20,563 nucleotides of DNA from an uncultured Alphaproteobacteria bacterium. Its GTDB lineage: Bacteria; Pseudomonadota; Alphaproteobacteria; CAKMZR01. Location: the NCBI GenBank assembly GCA_929200455.1, contig CAKMZR010000008.1:1-20563 (forward strand), in the 5' to 3' direction. The position numbers were made by a program, and so were the translations under genes. Position 1 is the first letter of the stretch. Each line of letters begins with the position of its first letter. This document shows, piece after piece, positions 15,701 to 20,563 of the stretch. The notes under the pieces are model-generated. The model did no database searches, was not told the DNA's origin, and was given only the letters and a program-made list of their open reading frames with translations.

Positions 15701-16336
15701 TCAATGTATGACCACTTTCCACTCTCGCAATATTTGCAAAAGAGGAAAAAGGGGGAGACCCAAAATAGATGTGTGCTCTCCTTTTATGCGAGAAAAAAGT
15801 TGTATACCCATATTTTCCAAACGATAACCTCCGACAGTATCTAAATCACTCCGGTTTATGCGACAAAGATAGTCCTCTATAAATTCATCACTCAAAGGAC
15901 GGACCCAAAGGGTTGCTTCATCTTGGGCGTGCCATATGGGCTCTCCCTCATAGAGCAACATGCAGGCTGTATGAAGAGAGTGGGGACGTCCCCTCCACCT
16001 TTTCAGACGTTCTCGAAGTTCCTTTTTGTCTTTCACCTTCCCGACGACTTCATGTTCAAAGGACAAGATTTGATCGGCTCCTATGGTGAGGAGATGTTGT
16101 GGTTGCTCTTGACTTTGGGCCACTTGACGGGCTTTGGTTTCGGCAAGATAAAGGGCGATATCCGAGGGGAGGCTTCCTTTCATGGATTTGCGGATGGAGG
16201 TTTCATCAACTTTGGGAGGCACCACCTCGAACTTGACACCGGCTTTGGACAAGAGACGACGGCGTGTCGGACTTCCTGAAGCCAGAAGGCATTTCGGGGG
16301 TGCGGTCAGGGGCAAAGATTCCTTGGTGTTCATCAT
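15701..16336 (-). CDS. maf: Maf family nucleotide pyrophosphatase
   Basis: Maf-like proteins hydrolyse non-canonical or modified nucleoside triphosphates to monophosphates. The 211-residue product has the N-terminal ASGSPTRRRLL at 19-29, the catalytic-site GADQIL at 86-91, and the later GRPHSLHTA and DLDTVGGYRLENMG motifs. The motif GADQIL, rather than ADTVV, is closer to the YceF-type subgroup than to the dTTP/UTP-specific one; the substrate therefore stays open. Two ATGs in tandem begin it (16336, 16333). It is 6 nt after ppsR and 22 nt before aroE. The plus-strand base skew changes sign within this gene. Confidence 0.92.
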   Translation of the reverse strand: MMNTKESLPLTAPPKCLLASGSPTRRRLLSKAGVKFEVVPPKVDETSIRKSMKGSLPSDIALYLAETKARQVAQSQEQPQHLLTIGADQILSFEHEVVGKVKDKKELRERLKRWRGRPHSLHTACMLLYEGEPIWHAQDEATLWVRPLSDEFIEDYLCRINRSDLDTVGGYRLENMGIQLFSRIKGEHTSILGLPLFPLLQILREWKVVIH

Positions 16337-16342
16337 GATGAA

Positions 16343-17176
16343 TTAATCCTTATGATCCATATGCTCGCGAAAAAGCTTGAGAATTTCTGCGGCTGTTTCT
16401 TCTATGGAACGGAAGGTCACATTGACAAAGGGGTAACCGTAGCGTTGATAGGAGGCTGTGGCTTGGCGGACTTCTTCTATAATGGTGGCGTAATCTGTAT
16501 AATCTTTGTTGACTGTGCCTCTTTGTAGTTGCACGGAGCGATACTGTCTTACGTGGGCAAGGCGATCGGGATCGATCACAAGACCTACGACAAAGGGCAA
16601 AACACCGGGCGAAGCCCGAGGAAGTTCCAAGCCGGGCGGTACAAAAGAATCCTTGAGAACAGGGATATTGGCGACCTTATAGCCTTGGTGGGCAAGGTAA
16701 ATGGAGGTAGGCGTTTTGGAGGTACGGGACACGCCGAGAATAATCATGTCGGCATGAAAAATGGTAGAAAGAGATCGTGCATCATCATGTTCGAGGGTAA
16801 AGTCCATCGCTTCCATACGGGAAAAGTATTCTTTATCCATTTTGTATTTCCCCCCCACTTTACGGCTTGATTCCTGACCACTATAGGTTTCTATGGCGCG
16901 AATGGTGTCTTGGATGACTGAGATGCAGGGAATATCTTGCTCTTCACAGGCTTTTTTGAGGAGTTGTTGTTGTTTTCTGTCCACAAGACTGACAAGCACC
17001 ACCCCCGGTTCATGACGCAAGGTGGTAATAATAGTTTGGATGTCGTTTTCGTAACGGATCATGGTCCAATCTTTGCGGACAAACTCCAAATCAGGAAATT
17101 GAGCCATACATCCTCTCGCCACTTCATAGACGGCTGCTCCTGTGGAATCAGACACAAGATGGAGGTGGATTTTCAT
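16343..17176 (-). CDS. ppsR: PEP synthase / pyruvate phosphate dikinase regulatory protein (DUF299)
   Basis: This family is a bifunctional ADP-dependent kinase and inorganic-phosphate-dependent pyrophosphorylase that switches pyruvate phosphate dikinase or PEP synthase off and on. The 277-residue product starts with MKIHLHLVSDSTG, carries the P-loop-like GVSRTSKTPTS at 148-158, KVANIPVL and a C-terminal RRY-type segment (YQRYGYPFVNVTFRSIEETA). AAGGA lies upstream of the ATG at 17176. In Rickettsia and Caulobacter the homologue is the first gene beside oriC (RP001/CC_0001), followed by maf and aroE. The order ppsR-maf-aroE is kept here, but parB rather than hemE plus oriC lies upstream. Which of the two target enzymes is present cannot be told from this window. 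Confidence 0.94.
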   Translation of the reverse strand: MKIHLHLVSDSTGAAVYEVARGCMAQFPDLEFVRKDWTMIRYENDIQTIITTLRHEPGVVLVSLVDRKQQQLLKKACEEQDIPCISVIQDTIRAIETYSGQESSRKVGGKYKMDKEYFSRMEAMDFTLEHDDARSLSTIFHADMIILGVSRTSKTPTSIYLAHQGYKVANIPVLKDSFVPPGLELPRASPGVLPFVVGLVIDPDRLAHVRQYRSVQLQRGTVNKDYTDYATIIEEVRQATASYQRYGYPFVNVTFRSIEETAAEILKLFREHMDHKD

Positions 17177-17204
17177 GGAAGAGCTTTCCTTTATCCGTAA
17201 GAAT

Positions 17205-18257
17205 TTAGCTGTTTTTGCGGTACCAGAGGTCTTTTTTCATCTGTTGAATCATTTTTTCCATGGCGTCCACAGAGGAAAAGCGGAAGGTCATGACGGGTTG
17301 AGTGCCTTTTTGGTCTAGGGATACCTGACAGTTCAGCATGACACTTAATTGTTTTTCCAATTCTTTTTTGTCGGGATTTTCTTCGGAAAAGCGATTCTTT
17401 GGAGAAGGGGCAAGGGGCGACATTTCCGTTTGTGCTTTTTTAATGGCTTTTTCGGTTCTTCTTACGCTCCATTGTTTTTCGACAATCATACGGGCGAGAT
17501 CTTCTGCATGATCAAGACCGACAAGAAGGCGGGCATGACCTGGAGTCAGTTGCTCTTCGTCTACCATTTTGCGCACAGAAGGGGGAAGGGTAAGGAGACG
17601 GAGGGCATTGGCAACAGCAGGACGACTTTTTCCCAATATGGAGGCCACATCCTTTTGGGTAAGGTTTTTCATGGTCATAAGTTTTTGGTAGGCTTCTGCT
17701 TCTTCCATGGGAGTCAGGTCGTCTCTGTGGAGATTTTCCACAAGGGCAAGGGGCAAAAGATCTTCGTCTTCGACTTCTCTCAACACCACGGGGATGTCAT
17801 GGAGCCCTGCTTTCATGGAGGCTCTCCATCGTCTTTCTCCGGCTATAATCTGGTAAGACTCCGGATTTTCCTTGGATTTTCTTGCAATAATGGGCTGGAG
17901 AAGACCCTGTTGTTTGATGGAAATGGCCAGTTCTTCTATCATGTCATCGCGAAACACTCTTCTTGGCTGAAAAGGATTTATGGTGAGGGTTTCTATGGGG
18001 ACTGTGCGTGGGGTATTCCTTGTGCCAGAAGAAGATGCATTCAAAGAGGAACCCAAGGCGACACCCAAAGCCTCTTCGGCTTCTTCGCCAAAAAGAGCGG
18101 AAAGGCCTCGTCCCAATCTCTTTTTTTCTTTTGGCGGCTTGGGATGCATAGAAGGCTGGCTGTCGTCGTCTCCTGCATCATGATGGGGTAAAGATGGCGG
18201 AGGCATAACTTTGTTGTCCTTTTGGGTGGCTTTGCTGGTGGTGCGTCTTTTCATCAT
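17205..18257 (-). CDS. parB: Chromosome partitioning protein ParB
   Basis: ParB is a CTP-dependent DNA clamp that loads at parS sites near the origin and works with ParA to segregate it. The 350-residue product contains KRLGRGLSALFG at 46-57, the ParB nuclease-like/CTPase region with IAGERRWRA at 138-146 and ENLHRDDLTPMEEA at 174-187, a helix-turn-helix (LTQKDVASILGKSRPAVANA, 199-218), and a C-terminal dimerisation segment. The usual Gln in ENxQR is His here. The first 45 residues are a Lys/Pro/Asp-rich, probably disordered tail. It starts 5 nt after parA (two ATGs in tandem), so translation is coupled. No perfect parS is visible in the window. Only 28 nt separate it from ppsR. Confidence 0.95.
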   Translation of the reverse strand: MMKRRTTSKATQKDNKVMPPPSLPHHDAGDDDSQPSMHPKPPKEKKRLGRGLSALFGEEAEEALGVALGSSLNASSSGTRNTPRTVPIETLTINPFQPRRVFRDDMIEELAISIKQQGLLQPIIARKSKENPESYQIIAGERRWRASMKAGLHDIPVVLREVEDEDLLPLALVENLHRDDLTPMEEAEAYQKLMTMKNLTQKDVASILGKSRPAVANALRLLTLPPSVRKMVDEEQLTPGHARLLVGLDHAEDLARMIVEKQWSVRRTEKAIKKAQTEMSPLAPSPKNRFSEENPDKKELEKQLSVMLNCQVSLDQKGTQPVMTFRFSSVDAMEKMIQQMKKDLWYRKNS

Positions 18258-18262
18258 GTTCT

Positions 18263-19039
18263 CTATAGGGTTCCGTGTTTTTGCATCATTTCTCGGGCAA
18301 GGTTGATGTAGGCTTTAGAACCGGAACACCCGGTATCATAAATAAGGGCAGGCTGACCAAAAGAGGGAGCCTCACTCAAGCGTACGTTGCGAGGAATAAC
18401 CGTGCTGTAGACTTTGTCTCCCAGACATTGTCTGACATCTTCTTCGACAAGGTCTGTAAGTTTGTTGCGTTTGTCATACATCGTAAGGACAATGCCTTCA
18501 ATCTCAAGGGAGCTGTGCCATCCTCTTTTGACGCTCTCCACTGTTTTTATGAGGTGGGTCAATCCTTCAAGAGCGTAGTATTCACACTGCAAAGGCACAA
18601 GCACCGCCTGGGCAAGGGAAAGAGCATTAATTGTAAGGAGACCAAGAGAAGGAGGGCAGTCAATAATGACATAGTCATAAGACATTCCGGCCTCTTCCAT
18701 GGCGGAAAAACGGCGGCGGAGAAAAAATTCTCTTTCTTTTTCTTCTGCCACTTCCATTTCAAAAGCGGCAAGGTTCATGCTTGAAGGCATAAGAGAGAGG
18801 TTCGGAATGGAAGAGGAAATAATCACGTCTTCTGCTTTGCACAAGTCTAGGAGAAATTCGTAGGTGCTCAGATTCTTTTTTTGTGTGATGCCAAATCCAG
18901 TTGTGGCATTGGACTGAGGGTCCATGTCAATGAGCAGGACTTTTTTTCCGCAGGCGGCTATTCCTGTTGTGAGGTTGACAGATGTCGTGGTTTTTCCGAC
19001 ACCTCCTTTTTGATTGGTTACAGCGATAATTCTTGCCAC
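18263..19039 (-). CDS. parA: Chromosome partitioning ATPase ParA
   Basis: ParA is the DNA-binding ATPase that moves ParB-parS complexes during origin segregation. From the GTG at 19039 the product is 258 residues: MARIIAVTNQKGGVGKTTTS with the deviant Walker A at 11-18, IDMDPQSNATTG at 37-48, YDYVIIDCPPSLG at 121-133 as Walker B, and IPRNVRLSEAPSFGQP near the C-terminus. The GTG is chosen because AAGGA lies 8 nt before it and family conservation begins here. An upstream in-frame ATG at 19108 would add a non-conserved, repeat-derived leader of 23 residues. It follows rsmG and precedes parB in the usual order. Confidence 0.95.
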   Translation of the reverse strand: MARIIAVTNQKGGVGKTTTSVNLTTGIAACGKKVLLIDMDPQSNATTGFGITQKKNLSTYEFLLDLCKAEDVIISSSIPNLSLMPSSMNLAAFEMEVAEEKEREFFLRRRFSAMEEAGMSYDYVIIDCPPSLGLLTINALSLAQAVLVPLQCEYYALEGLTHLIKTVESVKRGWHSSLEIEGIVLTMYDKRNKLTDLVEEDVRQCLGDKVYSTVIPRNVRLSEAPSFGQPALIYDTGCSGSKAYINLAREMMQKHGTL

Positions 19040-19075
19040 GTGTCTTATCCTTATCCGACTTTGAGGAACATCAAT

Positions 19076-19113
19076 TCCTTGAGAACCAACCGATCCCTTG
19101 AGAACCATCGATC
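19076..19113. repeat. Short direct repeat between rsmG and parA
   Basis: CCTTGAGAACCAACCGATC (about 19078-19096) is followed at once by CCTTGAGAACCATCGATC (about 19097-19114), an 18-19 bp near-perfect tandem duplication in the 75-nt rsmG-parA gap. AACATCAAT also occurs on both sides (about 19068 and 19128). It is likely a replication-slippage product and explains why the parA frame is open upstream of its real start. Confidence 0.6.
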
Positions 19114-19114
19114 C

Positions 19115-19732
19115 TTAAATACCCTTAACATCAATGCCTCGTTCCCTTTCTTTTATCCTACTGACAAGCAATACACAACCTTGAGATTCGCAAGATGAGG
19201 TTATTTTTTTTCGCTCATATTCAAAAAATCTATCGGCTTCTTTTGTCTCTCTTTCCAAAGATATTCCTTTTTGAAGGAAAGCTTTTCCTTCTGGTTTTAA
19301 GAGGGGTTTGACAAGAGAAAGGAGGTTTTCAAGAGGTGCAAGCCCTCGTGCCATAACACCGTCAAAAGAGTCTTCCGTCTCTTCAATCCTTTGGCAGAGA
19401 ATGTCTACATCAAGAGACAAAACTCTTTTGACTTCATTTAAAAAAAGACATTTTTTCTTTTTGCTTTCAATGAGAGTCACAGGACGTTGCAAAGCCACGG
19501 CAATGACTATTCCTGGAAATCCTGCTCCTGAGCCTATACAGGCAAGGGATAAGGGTGGAGGCACATAATGGTCAACAAGAGGGGCCAGCCAAAGACAGTT
19601 GAGGATATGTCGTTCCCATATATGTTCATTTTTTCCGACAAGATTGATTTTCTTTTGCCATCTTTTGAGGAGGTCTTCATAGATACGAAGATTTTCGTAG
19701 ACAGAGGGCGGGAAGGAGGGAGGATGTGTCAT
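19115..19732 (-). CDS. rsmG: 16S rRNA (guanine527-N7)-methyltransferase RsmG
   Basis: RsmG (GidB) methylates G527 of 16S rRNA with S-adenosylmethionine. The 205-residue product has KKINLVGKNEHIWERHILNC at 27-46, the SAM-binding ACIGSGAGFPGIVIAVA near residues 64-80 (Cys-Ile in place of the common Asp-Val/Leu before GSGAGFPG), TLIESKKKKCLFLNEV and VMARGLAPLENLL. The ATG at 19732 is chosen because it fits family length; a TTG at 19822 would add 30 unconserved residues. No strong ribosome site precedes it. Its usual partner mnmG is missing upstream and is replaced by the DnaA-box region. Loss of RsmG is known in other bacteria to give low-level streptomycin resistance. Confidence 0.93.
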   Translation of the reverse strand: MTHPPSFPPSVYENLRIYEDLLKRWQKKINLVGKNEHIWERHILNCLWLAPLVDHYVPPPLSLACIGSGAGFPGIVIAVALQRPVTLIESKKKKCLFLNEVKRVLSLDVDILCQRIEETEDSFDGVMARGLAPLENLLSLVKPLLKPEGKAFLQKGISLERETKEADRFFEYERKKITSSCESQGCVLLVSRIKERERGIDVKGI

Positions 19733-19881
19733 GGTATGGAGAGGGTGGGAATCGTAGGGGAAGGTTTTGTGACAAAAAGAGTCTACCGAGATGTTATCAT
19801 TATGAAATAGAAAAGATAGCAATCATCATAGGCGAGAGGAAAGGAGGAAAAAGAAGAAACCTTGTTTCTTTCTTTCTCTGA

Positions 19882-19890
19882 TTATCCACA
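19882..19890 (+). other. DnaA box (perfect TTATCCACA), copy 1
   Basis: Exact match to the high-affinity DnaA box, located in repeat copy 1 just left of the AT-rich tract. Confidence 0.7.
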
Positions 19891-19905
19891 TTGTTAATTA
19901 ATAAG

Positions 19906-19919
19906 ATTAAGATCTTAAT
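19906..19919. other. 14-bp palindrome in AT-rich tract
   Basis: ATTAAGATCTTAAT is a perfect palindrome centred on GATC, inside a stretch of about 43 bp with very few G or C (19891-19933) between the two DnaA boxes. It may be part of a DNA-unwinding element or a regulator site. TTAA occurs four times here, but never with the 7-nt spacing of a CtrA site. Confidence 0.5.
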
Positions 19920-19993
19920 AAAATAAAAAAGATAACAACCATAGTAGGAGAGAGGAAAGGGGGAAAAGGAAGAAACCCTATTTCTTTCCCTGA

Positions 19994-20002
19994 TTATCCA
20001 CA
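19994..20002 (+). other. DnaA box (perfect TTATCCACA), copy 2
   Basis: Second exact DnaA box, 112 bp from the first and in the same orientation. Its CACAGG end forms an inverted repeat with CCTGTG at 20022-20027, the latter overlapping the near-match box on the minus strand. Confidence 0.7.
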
Positions 20003-20153
20003 GGTTATACTTTTTAGAATTCCTGTGAATCAAAAGAAGAGAAAGGTTTTCGTCATTTTTTTGCGGGGTAGGGATAACTTATGGGCATGGGGAAAAGTGT
20101 GAAGAAAAGGGAGGAAAGATTTGGATAAGGAGAAGATGAAAATTTGTCCTCAA

Positions 20154-20184
20154 GGGTATCTTAGGGTTTTGGGTTTTTTAAGGG
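20154..20184 (+). other. G-run tract near the moaD 3' end
   Basis: Four GGG runs on the plus strand with spacers of 7, 4 and 8 nt, just short of the usual G-quadruplex definition, lie 5 bp from the moaD stop codon. On the transcribed minus-strand mRNA the tract is C-rich. No intrinsic terminator for moaD was identified. Confidence 0.3.
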
Positions 20185-20188
20185 CAGG

Positions 20189-20440
20189 TTATCCTCCTGT
20201 GAAGGGGGGGAAGATGGAGAGGTTGTCATGGGGTGAGAGGGGATGGTTTTTGTCATGGATAAGGACGCCATTTACGACAAAACGCAGAGATTGTCTATCG
20301 CTGAAGATTTCATTCCAAGGTTCGCCTCTTTTTTGGAGAAAGAGGATGAGGTCATGAAGAGAGAGGATGGAGGGTTCGTTGAGGGTTTCTTTTTGGCATG
20401 AAACTTTTTGTCGTACCCAAGCGTAGTAGGCTATATTCAT
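20189..20440 (-). CDS. moaD: Molybdopterin synthase sulfur carrier subunit MoaD
   Basis: MoaD is a ubiquitin-fold protein whose C-terminal Gly-Gly is adenylated and thiocarboxylated, then donates sulfur with MoaE to make molybdopterin. The 83-residue product begins MNIAYYAWVRQKVSCQKETL, has the central SLRFVVNGVLI and the late HDNLSIFPPFTGG, ending exactly at Gly-Gly as required. ThiS-like carriers share the ending but are shorter, and the preceding moeA supports MoaD. The start ATG overlaps the moeA stop (ATGA), so they are coupled. moaE does not follow, so the partner must lie elsewhere. Confidence 0.88.
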   Translation of the reverse strand: MNIAYYAWVRQKVSCQKETLNEPSILSLHDLILFLQKRGEPWNEIFSDRQSLRFVVNGVLIHDKNHPLSPHDNLSIFPPFTGG

Positions 20441-20563
20441 GAGAGGAGGTCCTTAAAAGGGAGAAAGGGGAGGAGTTGTCCTTGCGAGACATGAGAAAAG
20501 TCTTCGTGAATCATGGCAAAACCTGAAGCTTGTGACAAGGAAGAAATCATGGCGGCTCCTGAT
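20437..20563 (-). CDS. moeA: Molybdopterin molybdenumtransferase MoeA, C-terminal end only
   Basis: Only the last 41 codons are in the window; the gene enters from the right edge. They read SGAAMISSLSQASGFAMI, then HEDFSHVSQGQLLPFLPF. This matches the end of MoeA domains III/IV (GSG or SGA, then SS(L/M)..A(N/S)G(F/L)A.I.ED...GE....L.F). MoeA inserts molybdate into adenylated molybdopterin. The stop overlaps the moaD start by four bases (ATGA). The identification rests on a short segment plus the neighbouring moaD. Confidence 0.75.
   Translation of the reverse strand, partial: SGAAMISSLSQASGFAMIHEDFSHVSQGQLLPFLPFKDLLS

Larger units (their letters stand above)
19812..20005. repeat. Imperfect 80-bp direct duplication carrying DnaA boxes
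   Basis: Copy 1 (about 19812-19893) and copy 2 (about 19928-20005) share an order of blocks: GATA(G/A)CAA, a purine-rich AGAGGAAAGG(A/G)GGAAAA stretch, an AGAAAC...TTTCT inverted repeat, a pyrimidine run, and TGATTATCCACA. The offset is 116 bp at the left and 112 bp at the right because of a 4-bp deletion in copy 2. The spacer between copies is AT-rich. A frame open across both copies on the minus strand is an artefact of the duplication. Confidence 0.8.
19812..20130. other. Putative chromosomal replication origin (oriC)
   Basis: The 456-bp gap between rsmG and moaD has no credible gene. It contains two perfect DnaA boxes TTATCCACA (19882-19890, 19994-20002) in a duplicated context, and a minus-strand near match TGATTCACA (plus 20024-20032, one mismatch to TTATNCACA). 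Weaker TTATCCAAA (20120-20128) and TTATCCCTA (20069-20077) sites lie on the minus strand. Between the perfect boxes is an AT-rich tract (19891-19933) with a 14-bp palindrome, a possible unwinding element. Adjacency to rsmG-parA-parB is a classic origin setting. Against it, base skew changes sign about 4 kb away. Confidence 0.6.

Noticed and set aside
14755..15711. A 318-codon plus-strand frame opposite aroE
   Set aside because: It covers conserved AroE coding sequence in antisense, with His/Ser/Arg-rich low-information sequence.
19030..19046. parS site around the CACGTG at the parA start
   Set aside because: Only the CACGTG core fits TGTTTCACGTGAAACA; flanking bases do not match. I found no good parS in the window by eye.
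19891..19933. CtrA binding sites in the AT-rich tract
   Set aside because: Several TTAA tetramers occur, but none are spaced by 7 nt as in TTAA-N7-TTAA.
19800..20033. A 77-codon minus-strand frame upstream of rsmG
   Set aside because: Its two halves repeat each other because it spans the duplicated DnaA-box module; composition is not protein-like.

Overview
This window comes from a flagellated, Gram-negative bacterium, most likely an alphaproteobacterium of moderate GC content (estimated by eye). P- and L-ring genes (flgI, flgH, flgA) imply an outer membrane. The FlgJ homologue has only the rod-binding domain, as in alphaproteobacterial FlgJ/CheL proteins. The ppsR-maf-aroE and rsmG-parA-parB groups also match the chromosome-origin neighbourhood of alphaproteobacteria. 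I cannot name a genus. Every gene except one is on the minus strand.

Left region (1-10983): a flagellar rod, ring and hook-junction cluster. In transcription order (right to left) it holds flgF, flgG, flgA, flgH, a SUV3-type DEAD/H-box helicase gene, flgI, a flgJ-type rod-binding gene, a FlgN-type chaperone gene, and flgK, which runs off the left edge. FlgF and FlgG form the rod, FlgA assists FlgI to form the P ring, FlgH forms the L ring, and FlgN would escort the hook-junction protein FlgK. Sequences resembling sigma-54 promoters, sharing TGGCAT with GG/GC-type spacing, lie upstream of flgF, flgI and (weaker) flgG.

Middle region (10984-14817): one plus-strand gene encodes a NYN/LabA-like PIN-fold protein, divergent from flgF and with its own sigma-70-like promoter. 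It is followed by an array of about 3.4 copies of a 52-53 bp tandem repeat in the convergent space before clpB. clpB (minus strand) has a possible heat-shock-type promoter. An array of five 8-bp repeats lies just after the aroE stop codon.

Right region (14818-20563): a tight minus-strand series rsmG-parA-parB-ppsR-maf-aroE. This joins two gene groups that in well-known alphaproteobacterial genomes flank oriC on opposite sides; here only 28 bp separates them. Upstream of rsmG, about 460 bp without a gene holds a degenerate 80-bp direct duplication. Each copy carries a perfect TTATCCACA DnaA box, with an AT-rich tract and a 14-bp palindrome between them. This is a good oriC candidate. Beyond it are moaD and the 3' end of moeA (molybdenum cofactor synthesis), overlapping by ATGA.

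Base-strand asymmetry changes inside maf, around 15.7-16.1 kb: the plus strand is C-rich to the left and G-rich to the right. This is the polarity expected at an origin, but it sits about 4 kb from the DnaA-box cluster. That mismatch, together with the fused gene order, is the most interesting feature of the window.
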